In this document: positions 17,352 to 24,647 of the stretch, piece after piece
How positions within the stretch are numbered: the stretch's first letter is position 1
Layout: each line of letters begins with the position of its first letter
Origin: CAYFKJ01 sp964528595
GTDB lineage: Bacteria > Pseudomonadota > Alphaproteobacteria > UBA2966
Assembly: GCA_964528595.1 (NCBI GenBank)
Contig: CAZGTM010000014.1
Span: forward strand, 7,440 to 71,439
DNA length: 64,000 bases
Reading direction: 5' to 3'
Program-made: the position numbers and the translations under genes
The notes under the pieces: generated by a model
What the model was told of the DNA's origin: nothing
The model's input: the letters and a program-made list of their open reading frames with translations, nothing else
Databases searched by the model: none

Positions 17352-18161
17352 ATGGAAAACGAAGATTACGCGCGTCAGGGATATCTCAGTCCGCTACGCG
17401 TCTTATCCCAAGCGGAAGCCGGGAGATACGCCGACAAGGTGACCGAGATCCGCGCCCGGCAGGCCCGGGACGGCGCCAATTATCTCGGCACCAACGCCCA
17501 TTATCTCTTTCCTGATCTTTATGACCTGGTGCAGCGCGCGGAAATACTGGATCAGGTGGAAAAGGTCATCGGTCCGGATATCCTTTGCTGGAACGCCGCC
17601 TTCTTCAACAAGCAGCCCAAGGACGGCAATATCGTGACGTGGCACCAGGATCTGACCTATTGGGGGCTGGAGCCGGCGGACATCGTCACCGCCTGGATCG
17701 CCCTGACCCCGAGCACGCGGGAAAACGGCTGTATGCGGGTGGTGCCGGGCAGTCATGCGAACGGCCAAATCGATCATGCCGATACCTTCGCCGATGACAA
17801 TCTCTTGAGCCGCGGTCAGGAGGTCCAGGTCAAAGTCGCCGATGGGGATGCCGTCGACATCGAACTGCGGCCCGGTGAAATGTCGCTTCACCACGTGCTC
17901 ATCGTCCATGGCTCGGAAGCCAACCTTTCCGACATTCCGCGCTACGGTTTTGTCGTGCGCTATATTCCCACCTACTGCCGTCAAATCGGCGGCCGCACGG
18001 CTTCGATGCTGGTGCGGGGTGAGGACCGCCACGGTCATTTCGATCCGGTGCCGAGGCCGCAGTCCGACCTGCACCCCGACGCCCTGGCGTTTCACCGCCA
18101 AGCCAACGAAACGCTGAACGACATCCTGTTCGCCACGGCCGAGGTCCGGAGTTCGGCCTGA
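17352..18161 (+). CDS. PhyH-family Fe(II)/2-oxoglutarate dioxygenase, module A
   Basis: Cytoplasmic non-haem iron oxygenase of 269 residues in the phytanoyl-CoA dioxygenase-like family. Iron ligands are His98-x-Asp100 (VTWHQDLTYW) and His186 (IVHGSEAN); Arg197 (DIPRYGF) would hold 2-oxoglutarate. PGSH at 132-135 is typical. The start at ATG 17352 is chosen because homology begins there; GGAAGGT lies very close upstream. It is divergent from the IclR gene and likely part of module A, where it could hydroxylate the imported compound. A second PhyH gene occupies the matching place in module B. Confidence 0.85.
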   Translation: MENEDYARQGYLSPLRVLSQAEAGRYADKVTEIRARQARDGANYLGTNAHYLFPDLYDLVQRAEILDQVEKVIGPDILCWNAAFFNKQPKDGNIVTWHQDLTYWGLEPADIVTAWIALTPSTRENGCMRVVPGSHANGQIDHADTFADDNLLSRGQEVQVKVADGDAVDIELRPGEMSLHHVLIVHGSEANLSDIPRYGFVVRYIPTYCRQIGGRTASMLVRGEDRHGHFDPVPRPQSDLHPDALAFHRQANETLNDILFATAEVRSSA

Positions 18162-18345
18162 CGAAATTCCTCGAATTCACCAGGCCGCGTCCAAATCGAT
18201 TTGAATTTCGTTTCTTCACCACTGGGCGAGGAAGCAAAAATCAACCGTGGCCGGCGCTTATGGCGAATTACGCGTGGTAATAAGCGCCAAGGGGCATTAG
18301 GGTTCCCTTATCGCTCAATAGTTGACCCAACGAGGAGTCTCGAAG

Positions 18346-18723
18346 ATGGCCAAAGCCGCAAAGAAAACTGCCGCCAAGAAAAAGAAGAAGGCGCCCGCGA
18401 AAAAAGCCGCACCCGCCCCCGCGAAGCGCTACAAGGCGACGCCGGCAGGCAGCACCGACAAAGAACATCTGATGGGAATTATCAAAGCCAATACCGGTTG
18501 CACAAACAAGGCGGCGAAAGAGACCCTCGACGATATTCTCGGCACCCTCACGTCATCGCTGAAGAAGAACAAGCGTGTTCAGCTGATCGGCTTTGGCACG
18601 TTCGATGTCCGCAAGCGCTCGGCCCGCAAGGGACGCAATCCGCAAACCGGCGAACAAATCCGTATCAAGGCCTCGAAGACCGTCGGTTTCAAGGCCGGCA
18701 CGGCGCTGAAAGGCTCTATCTAA
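18346..18723 (+). CDS. HU-family DNA-binding protein with histone-H1-like N-terminal tail
   Basis: Nucleoid protein of 125 residues. Residues 1-28 are a Lys/Ala/Pro-rich basic tail (KKTAAKKKKKAPAKKAAP), then an HU fold of about 90 residues with the usual flanking motif (RVQLIGFGTFDVRKRSARKGRNPQTGEQIRI) including the Pro that kinks DNA, and KTVGFKAGTALK at the end. ATG 18346 follows GAGGAG. Canonical HU is about 90 residues without a tail; basic tails are known on some HU homologues, more often C-terminal. It stands alone between two regulatory loci. Confidence 0.9.
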   Translation: MAKAAKKTAAKKKKKAPAKKAAPAPAKRYKATPAGSTDKEHLMGIIKANTGCTNKAAKETLDDILGTLTSSLKKNKRVQLIGFGTFDVRKRSARKGRNPQTGEQIRIKASKTVGFKAGTALKGSI

Positions 18724-18831
18724 CCAAACGGCCGAAACGGACTCCGGAAGTATAGCGTTGCGGCGGGACGGGCCCACCGGTCCGCCCGCCGCGCTCGCTG
18801 CTCTACGATGCCGTAATTTTTCGCCCTCAAA

Positions 18832-19551
18832 TTAATCCGCGCCGCCGACAATTACTCTGAAGTTGGCCGGCGCGGTTTTGATGCCGCTGAATAGATCCAC
18901 GTACTTCATGGCTGCATTGGCATGTTCGCGCATAGCGGCATCCGCCCGGGCGCCCTGACGCGCATTCAGCGCCTCGAAAATGATGTGATGCTGCATGTGG
19001 GCCAGGTGCAGGCGTTGGAACTCCTGTGGCAGGTGATCTCGGTTGACCGCTATTGAGTTGGCGGAGGCAAACGGCAGGCTGTCGTTGCTGGCGAGCGCAA
19101 TGCCGACCGCCGCATTGCCGCAGCCTTCGACAATGATCTGGTGAAATTTCCGGTTCATCCCGTGATAGCGGGCGACGTCGCCGTCATCGAGCCGCCCATT
19201 GGCGAATATCTCGTCGCCCTCGTCAACGCATTCGGCCAAAGCCGAACGGCTTTCCGCCTCAAGCCCCTGTTCGGCAATGAGCCGCGCCGCGAGACCCTCC
19301 AGACAGCCCCTCACTTCGATAGCGCCGGTAATTTCGTCACTGCCGATTTGGCGCACCCGGTAGCCGCGTTTGCCGGCTTTCTCGAGCAAGCCTTCCTGTT
19401 CGAGCATGGGCAGGGCCATGCGGATGGGCATGCGGGAGACGCCCAGCTGCTCGGACATGGATATCTCGGCCAGCCTCTCGCCGGGTTCTAATTCACCCCT
19501 GACGATCATGCCGCGTAGCGTGGTGAGGACGCGCTGCGTTGTTTGACTCAT
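18832..19551 (-). CDS. GntR-family regulator, FCD subgroup
   Basis: Transcription factor of 239 residues. The N-terminal winged helix reads ELEPGERLAEISMSEQLGVSRMPIRMALPMLEQEGLL; the C-terminal part is all-helical FCD-like with acid/His metal-site candidates (YHGMNRKFHQIIVEGC, HLAHMQHHIIFEALNARQGARADAAMREH). It is divergent from the MetE-C-like gene; two GGATCCAA copies 51 bases apart lie between them. The ligand is unknown; control of the divergent gene is inferred. Confidence 0.88.
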   Translation of the reverse strand: MSQTTQRVLTTLRGMIVRGELEPGERLAEISMSEQLGVSRMPIRMALPMLEQEGLLEKAGKRGYRVRQIGSDEITGAIEVRGCLEGLAARLIAEQGLEAESRSALAECVDEGDEIFANGRLDDGDVARYHGMNRKFHQIIVEGCGNAAVGIALASNDSLPFASANSIAVNRDHLPQEFQRLHLAHMQHHIIFEALNARQGARADAAMREHANAAMKYVDLFSGIKTAPANFRVIVGGAD

Positions 19552-19628
19552 GGACGGTTTCCGTTTCGATGGGATTGTACCGCGCCGAGCCTAACACGGC
19601 ACAAGGCACAACCGCCATGTTTACAATA

Positions 19629-19688
19629 TGGATCCAATATTGATAATCATTCCAAGGCAGGCCACATTTCCAAGTTTTTTGGATCCAA
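19629..19688. promoter_or_regulatory. Paired TGGATCCA operators in divergent promoter
   Basis: The palindrome TGGATCCA occurs at 19629-19636 and again at 19680-19687, the second extended to TTGGATCCAA. The 51-base spacing is close to five helical turns, which would put both on one DNA face. They lie between the divergent GntR gene and the MetE-C-like gene; a CAATATTG palindrome follows the first copy. Confidence 0.55.
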
Positions 19689-19713
19689 ACAAAATTATTA
19701 GGGGGAAGACGAT

Positions 19714-20820
19714 ATGACCAGCCGTGCACCGTTTCGAGCCGATGAAGTCGGCAGCCTGTTGCGGCCCCAAGCCATCAAGGAAGCCCGCGCCGCCCATGCT
19801 GACGGAAAGATTAATGACGCCGGCCTGCGCCAGGTCGAAGATGACTGCATCCGCGAGGTCGTGGCCAAACAGGAAGCCGTGGGCTTGCGCGCCGTCACCG
19901 ACGGCGAGTACCGGCGCTCGTGGTGGCACTTTGATTTTCTCGCCGGCTTGGACGGTGTCGATCGCGTTTACGGTGAAAAAACCATCAAATTTGCCGGCAT
20001 CGAAACCAACCCGGTCAGTATTGCCGTCAACGGCAAGGTCGGCTTCAGCGGTCACGCCATGCTGGATCACTTCCGCTTTCTCAAGGAGGTATCCAACGTC
20101 ACGCCCAAGTTGACCATACCGGCGCCCTCGGTCCTGCACTTCAGGGGGGGACGCGGTTCCATCAGCCAGGACGTCTATCCGGACCTTGAGGAATTCTTCG
20201 CCGACACCGCCGAGGCCTATCGCAACGTGGTGCATGCCTTTTACGAAGCAGGCTGTCGATATTTGCAATTCGATGACACGGTGTGGGCCTATCTCTGTTC
20301 GGAAGCGGAACGCGAGGCGGCCCGCGCCCGCGGTGACGATCCCGATCCGATGCCTGAGATCTATGCGCGGATGATCAACCATGCCCTGTCGGACAAGCCC
20401 GATGACCTGACCGTGACGACCCACGTCTGCCGCGGCAATTTCCGCTCCAGTTGGATTTCGGAGGGCGGTTACGAGCCGGTCGCCGAAATCCTATTAGGGG
20501 GCACCGACTATGACGGCTATTTCCTCGAATATGACAGCGACCGGGCCGGTGGTTTCGAACCGCTGAGGTTCCTGCCCAAGGGAGACAAACGCGTCGTGCT
20601 GGGTCTCGTCACCTCCAAGACCGGTGAACTGGAATCGAAAGACGATCTCAGAAACCGCATTGAGGAGGCGTCCGCGTTCGCCGATGTGGATCAGTTCTGT
20701 CTCAGTCCGCAATGCGGCTTCGCCTCCACCGAGGAAGGCAACGTGCTCTCCGAAGACGACCAATGGCGTAAACTCGAACTGGTCGTCGACATGGCGACGG
20801 AGGTTTGGGGCGAGGTCTGA
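19714..20820 (+). CDS. MetE C-terminal-domain-like zinc methyltransferase
   Basis: Cytoplasmic protein of 368 residues that matches the catalytic C-terminal barrel of cobalamin-independent methionine synthase but not its N-terminal half. Zinc ligands are visible as His237-x-Cys239 (THVCRGN), Glu272 (FLEYDSD) and Cys334 (SPQCGF). The N-terminus RADEVGSLLRP is typical of the stand-alone group, which includes YxjG/YxjH-like proteins and epoxyalkane:CoM transferases. ATG 19714 follows GGGGGAA. In this methyl-transfer region it may move a methyl or alkyl group to a thiol; the donor is unknown. Confidence 0.85.
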   Translation: MTSRAPFRADEVGSLLRPQAIKEARAAHADGKINDAGLRQVEDDCIREVVAKQEAVGLRAVTDGEYRRSWWHFDFLAGLDGVDRVYGEKTIKFAGIETNPVSIAVNGKVGFSGHAMLDHFRFLKEVSNVTPKLTIPAPSVLHFRGGRGSISQDVYPDLEEFFADTAEAYRNVVHAFYEAGCRYLQFDDTVWAYLCSEAEREAARARGDDPDPMPEIYARMINHALSDKPDDLTVTTHVCRGNFRSSWISEGGYEPVAEILLGGTDYDGYFLEYDSDRAGGFEPLRFLPKGDKRVVLGLVTSKTGELESKDDLRNRIEEASAFADVDQFCLSPQCGFASTEEGNVLSEDDQWRKLELVVDMATEVWGEV

Positions 20821-20836
20821 ATCACCTGAATTAATT

Positions 20837-20884
20837 CGGGGACGGCTACGTTTTTTGGAAAAAGTGTAGCTGTCCCCGTTCTTT
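20837..20884 (+). repeat. Long hairpin, terminator or REP-like element
   Basis: A 13-base inverted repeat CGGGGACGGCTAC / GTAGCTGTCCCCG (one G-U pair) encloses a 16-base spacer, then TTCTTTT follows. It can serve as terminator of the MetE-C-like gene. The GGGGAC...GTCCCC arms flanked by AATTAATT also resemble the REP hairpins mobilised by Y1 (RAYT) transposases in many proteobacteria. Part of the arm (CGGGGACGGCT) recurs at 20984-20994 beside the next start codon. Confidence 0.6.
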
Positions 20885-20994
20885 TGCCCGGCCGCCGGTT
20901 TGACGAATGCATCAACGCTACCATATTGACTAAATCAGCGTCATACTACTAGCATATCGTTCATATATCTTATGTATATCAGGCGGGGACGGCT

Positions 20995-21876
20995 GTGGCG
21001 GAGACGGACGGCGAAACGGCACGGAAGAAGCGTACCATAACGGAGATTCGCGCTTCAAAATTATCCGGCGAAAAAATGGTCTACATGTCGGTGCCGGATT
21101 ACACCTCGGCGCAATGGGCGGAAATGGCTGGGGTCGACGTCGCCGTGGTGGGCGACAGCCTGGCGATGATCGCGCACGGCCATCCCAACACCATTCCCGC
21201 CACCATGGACATGATGGTGCTGCACAGCCAGGCGGTACGCCGCGGCGCCCCGAATACCTTCGTGCTGGGCTGCATGCCCTATCAGAGCTATCACACGACG
21301 GAAATCGCCCTGGCCAACGCCACCCGTTTCATGCAGGACGCCGGCTGCGACGCCGTCAAACCCCAGGGCGGCAAAAGTCAGGCGCACATCTTGGCGGCGC
21401 TGGTCGATGCCGGTATTCCAACGGCCTCGCACATCGGTTTGACACCGCACACGGTCGCCATGTTCGGCGGCTTCCGCATCCAGGGCCGCGACGCCCAGGG
21501 CGCGATGAAAATTCTCGAGGACGCGTTGGCCATCCAGGATGCCGGCTGCTTCATGCTGGAGTTCGAAGCGGTGCCGGGCAAGATCGCCGCGCTGATCTCG
21601 CAACAGCTTGAGATTCCCACCATCGGTATCGGCGCCGGCGTCGGCACCGACGGCCAAATCCTGTTGTGCTACGACCTGCTGGGCGTCTTCACGGATTTCA
21701 AGCCGAAGTTCACCAAGCGCTTTGGCCGCCTCACCGAGGTTGCCGTCGACGGCATCCGGCAATACGTCAAAGAGGTCAAGGACGGCACCTTTCCCGACGA
21801 CGATCACACCTATGGCGTGGACGATGCCGCCTATGAGGAATTTGCCACTTTGGTCGAACAGCGAAAGCAGATATGA
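20995..21876 (+). CDS. PanB-like ketopantoate hydroxymethyltransferase homologue with altered metal site
   Basis: Cytoplasmic barrel protein of 293 residues in the PanB family, which adds a hydroxymethyl group from methylene-THF to a 2-oxoacid. Family text includes VGDSLAMI (Asp54, a metal ligand), TIGIGAGVGTDGQILLCYDLLGVF and the catalytic Glu region LEFEAVP. However, the two other metal ligands of E. coli PanB appear replaced: Asp84 by Cys93 (LGCMPY) and Glu114 by Gln124 (VKPQGG). It may therefore not make pantothenate. GTG start after GGGGAC. A GntR gene follows 46 bases later. Confidence 0.82.
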   Translation: MAETDGETARKKRTITEIRASKLSGEKMVYMSVPDYTSAQWAEMAGVDVAVVGDSLAMIAHGHPNTIPATMDMMVLHSQAVRRGAPNTFVLGCMPYQSYHTTEIALANATRFMQDAGCDAVKPQGGKSQAHILAALVDAGIPTASHIGLTPHTVAMFGGFRIQGRDAQGAMKILEDALAIQDAGCFMLEFEAVPGKIAALISQQLEIPTIGIGAGVGTDGQILLCYDLLGVFTDFKPKFTKRFGRLTEVAVDGIRQYVKEVKDGTFPDDDHTYGVDDAAYEEFATLVEQRKQI

Positions 21877-21922
21877 AAGAGCTCCCTATTCTCAATCCTG
21901 GCTGGAGTGACCGGAAACAGTG

Positions 21923-22594
21923 ATGTCGAACAGCGAAATAAAAATTGATGAAGCGTCGAACGGCAGTTTGACGGACCAGGCCTATAGCCAGCTGGAGGAA
22001 CTCATCGTCACGGTCCAGTTGAAGCCGGGTGCGGTGCTGTCAGAATCGGCGCTGGCCGCCCAGCTGGGCATCGGCCGTACACCCATCCGTGAGGCCTTGC
22101 ATCGCCTGGCCCGGGAAGGCCTGGTCGTGATCCTGCCCCGGCGCGGCATTCTGGTTTCGGAGATCAACGTGCATTCGCAGCTGCGCTTGATCGAGGTGCG
22201 GCGCAAGATCGAGGAAGTCATGGTGACGGCGGCGGCGAAGCGCGCCAGCCGCGAGGAGCGCGACAGGTTCCGTGAGATCGCGTCGGGCATGCTGGCTTGC
22301 GCCGCCGAGGGTGATGACATGGCGTTCATCCGCTATGACGATCAGTTCAACCACCTCGTCGCCGAATCCTGCCGCAATGAATATGCCGCCAAGGCGATCG
22401 GTCTGATGGCGGGGCTGTCGCGGCGCTTCTGGTTCGTTCACAACATGCAAAGCGCCGATGTCGAGCTGGTGGCGCAACGTCACGCCGATGTCGCGCTTGC
22501 CATCGCCAACGGTGACGTCGAAGAAGCCGAGGCGGCGACCGAGCGCCTGATGGACTACATTCTCGAGGTTACGCGGGCTTCCATCGATACCTAA
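21923..22594 (+). CDS. GntR-family regulator, FCD subgroup
   Basis: Regulator of 223 residues starting at ATG 21923 (a GTG directly before it is also possible). The winged helix is clear: LKPGAVLSESALAAQLGIGRTPIREALHRLAREGLV. The FCD domain carries Asp/His metal-type residues (YDDQFNHLVAESC, RHADVALAIANGD). It is transcribed toward corrinoid module B, whose promoter overlaps the palindrome ACTAATATATTAGT, the most likely target. The C1 gene neighbourhood suggests a ligand from the demethylated substrate. Confidence 0.87.
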   Translation: MSNSEIKIDEASNGSLTDQAYSQLEELIVTVQLKPGAVLSESALAAQLGIGRTPIREALHRLAREGLVVILPRRGILVSEINVHSQLRLIEVRRKIEEVMVTAAAKRASREERDRFREIASGMLACAAEGDDMAFIRYDDQFNHLVAESCRNEYAAKAIGLMAGLSRRFWFVHNMQSADVELVAQRHADVALAIANGDVEEAEAATERLMDYILEVTRASIDT

Positions 22595-22669
22595 GCAGCT
22601 TCGCCTGATCGCTCACACCCCGATGTGCGACGCCTGCCGCCTGCAGGCGTTTGCCCTCTCGGGCAAGCG

Positions 22670-22715
22670 TTGACAATAACCCTACTTTTTTCTAACATAT
22701 CACTAATATATTAGT
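22670..22715 (+). promoter_or_regulatory. Sigma70-type promoter with overlapping palindromic operator, module B
   Basis: TTGACA (22670-22675), a 17-base spacer and TAACAT (22693-22698) form a good promoter. The perfect palindrome ACTAATATATTAGT at 22702-22715 covers the expected transcription start, a classic repressor position, 34 bases upstream of the carrier-protein ATG. The adjacent GntR gene is the natural candidate repressor. Confidence 0.65.
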
Positions 22716-22749
22716 TGGAAGCCGACTTTCCAGTTAAAGGATTAGTGTG

Positions 22750-23388
22750 ATGACGGTTGCCGAGATCTTCGACGCGGTGATGGATTACGAAGAGGAAGAC
22801 GTCGCCGAACTGGTTCAGGCCGAAGTTGACGCCGGTACCGACGTAACCATCATTCTCCAGGATGGTTTGGTCTCGGCGCTCGACGTTATCGGCGAAAAAT
22901 TCAGCGCCGGTACCTTGTTCGTTCCGGAGATGCTGATGGCGGCCGAAGCCGTCCAGGCGGGTCTCGACATTCTGCGGCCCTTGCTGACGGAAACCGGCGT
23001 CAAACCCATCGGCACGGTGGTGCTGGGAACCGTCAAGGGCGACCTTCATGACATCGGCAAGAACCTCGTCGGCATGCTGCTGGAGGGCGCGGGCTTCCGC
23101 GTTATCGACCTCGGCACCGACGTCGATGCCGAACAGTTCATCGCTTCGGCGCAGGAGAGTGAAGCCGACATCATCGCCATGTCGGGTTTGCTGACGACTT
23201 CAATGCCGAAAATGGAAAAGGCGGTGGCGGTCCTTCAGGACGCCAACAAGAACCGCAACCTGAACGTCAAGGTGATGGTCGGCGGCCCGCCGGTCAATGA
23301 GGATTTCGCCGCCCGGATCGGCGCCGATGCCTATGGCATGGACGCGCCGACTGCGGTGGACCAGGCCCGCGTTTTCGTCGCGGCCTGA
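22750..23388 (+). CDS. Corrinoid (B12-binding) methyl-carrier protein, module B
   Basis: Second carrier of 212 residues, the same length as that at 8861 and about 88% identical. The helical cap and B12 domain are intact, with D98-x-H100-x-x-G103 supplying the lower cobalt ligand. It opens the operon that contains the methyl-THF methyltransferase and MetF, so it should deliver methyl groups from the UroD-family enzyme 20 bases downstream to tetrahydrofolate. ATG 22750 follows AAAGG by nine bases; the GTG just before it is the alternative. Differences from the module A copy are mostly conservative. Confidence 0.93.
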   Translation: MTVAEIFDAVMDYEEEDVAELVQAEVDAGTDVTIILQDGLVSALDVIGEKFSAGTLFVPEMLMAAEAVQAGLDILRPLLTETGVKPIGTVVLGTVKGDLHDIGKNLVGMLLEGAGFRVIDLGTDVDAEQFIASAQESEADIIAMSGLLTTSMPKMEKAVAVLQDANKNRNLNVKVMVGGPPVNEDFAARIGADAYGMDAPTAVDQARVFVAA

Positions 23389-23408
23389 GCGGAAGATAGG
23401 AGAGCACA

Positions 23409-24563
23409 ATGTCCTGGACCCATCGCGAAAGAATACTGGCGGCGCTCAACCACGAAGAGCCCGACCGCGTGCCGATCGATTTCGGCGGCGCCGAGTTCAC
23501 CTCCATCACGCTGGCGGGTTACGAACGCCTGAAAAAGCACATGCACGTCACGTCGCCCACCGACGTGATGTCGATTATCCATTCGGCGGCCCATCCGGCG
23601 GAGGAGATTCTGGAAAAATTCGGCGTCGACACCCGCAACGTTCAGCCCGGCGCCTACAAGGACGGCCCCGACCATTGGATCGACGACAACAACTACATCG
23701 ATATGTTCAGCGTGCTCTGGCAGCGCACCGAAAAGGATGTTGACCAACACTTCCTGCACCAGGACGGCCCGTTCCACGGCGGCAAGCTGACCCTCGAGCG
23801 GGTCGAGGAATTCGACTGGCCTGATGGCTCCAATCCCGGCTTCGCCGCCGGCGTCAAGGAGCGCGTGCAGGAGATCAAATCGAAGGGCGAGCACGCGGTT
23901 TGCCTCTACCTGCCGGGCGGCGTCATCCACCGGGGTTACGCCATGCGCGGCTTCGAGGCCTACCTCAAGGATCTCTATAAGGCCCCCGAAGCGCTCCAGC
24001 GCATGATGGACAAGCTTTGTGATTTCTGGTGCGACACCGCGCGGGTAATGATCGAGGCGGCCGGGCCGGAAAACGTCGATATCATCTACTTCGGCGAAGA
24101 CCTGGGTACGCAGGACAGTTGCATGTTCGATCCCGGCACGATCTACAAGGACTACCTCAAGCCCCGCCACCGCCGCATGGTGAGGACCGTCAAGGACCTC
24201 ACCAACGACCGCGCCAAGGTCTGCTTCCACTGCTGCGGCTCGGCTTACCACTTCATACCGCACCTGATCGACGTCGGCGTCGACGCCCTAAACCCGGTTC
24301 AGGTCACCGCCAAGAATATGGAGCCCGAACGCCTGAAAGGTGAGTTCGGCGACAAGATTTCGTTTTGGGGCGGTATCAACACGCAGGAAATCCTGCCTTT
24401 CGGGACGGCCCAAGAGGTGGCGGAAGAGACCACGCGGGTTATCGATATCCTGGGCAAGGGCGGCGGTTATGTTCTCAACAGCGTCCACAACATCCAGGCC
24501 GAGGTACCGCCGGAAAACATTGTCGCCATGTTCGAAACCGGAGTGAACCACCGCTACCACTAA
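23409..24563 (+). CDS. UroD-family (MtaA/CmuA-like) corrinoid methyltransferase, module B
   Basis: Cytoplasmic enzyme of 384 residues, paralogue of the product at 9542. Zinc motif His274-x-Cys276 in FHCCGS, followed by the highly conserved PVQVTAKNMEP and FWGGINTQ segments and NSVHNIQ. By eye the C-terminal half is nearly shared with module A whereas residues about 28-175 diverge strongly, as expected if each binds another methyl donor. Start ATG 23409 follows AGGAGA. It may demethylate the growth substrate directly, as the CmuA N-terminal domain does with chloromethane, or act between carriers. Confidence 0.88.
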   Translation: MSWTHRERILAALNHEEPDRVPIDFGGAEFTSITLAGYERLKKHMHVTSPTDVMSIIHSAAHPAEEILEKFGVDTRNVQPGAYKDGPDHWIDDNNYIDMFSVLWQRTEKDVDQHFLHQDGPFHGGKLTLERVEEFDWPDGSNPGFAAGVKERVQEIKSKGEHAVCLYLPGGVIHRGYAMRGFEAYLKDLYKAPEALQRMMDKLCDFWCDTARVMIEAAGPENVDIIYFGEDLGTQDSCMFDPGTIYKDYLKPRHRRMVRTVKDLTNDRAKVCFHCCGSAYHFIPHLIDVGVDALNPVQVTAKNMEPERLKGEFGDKISFWGGINTQEILPFGTAQEVAEETTRVIDILGKGGGYVLNSVHNIQAEVPPENIVAMFETGVNHRYH

Positions 24564-24617
24564 GCCGTATGGCAGGCTTGTGGCCGCCGGCCATCGGCTT
24601 GAGTTTGTGTGGTTTTG

Positions 24618-24647
24618 TTTGTAAAATCATTTTTTATATATGATTGA
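24618..24647 (+). promoter_or_regulatory. AT-rich motif before DUF1638, matching the IclR promoter region
   Basis: TTTGTAAAATCA followed by a T-run and TATATATGATT; 25 of 30 positions equal those at 17192-17221. It lies between the methyltransferase and DUF1638 genes and implies a second promoter or operator inside module B. Confidence 0.42.

Noticed and set aside
22638..22667. CGCCTGCAGGCG palindrome and TTGCCC/GGGCAA hairpin after the second GntR gene
   Set aside because: Both can fold, but neither has a T-run; the second abuts the TTGACA promoter box. Too weak to list as a terminator.
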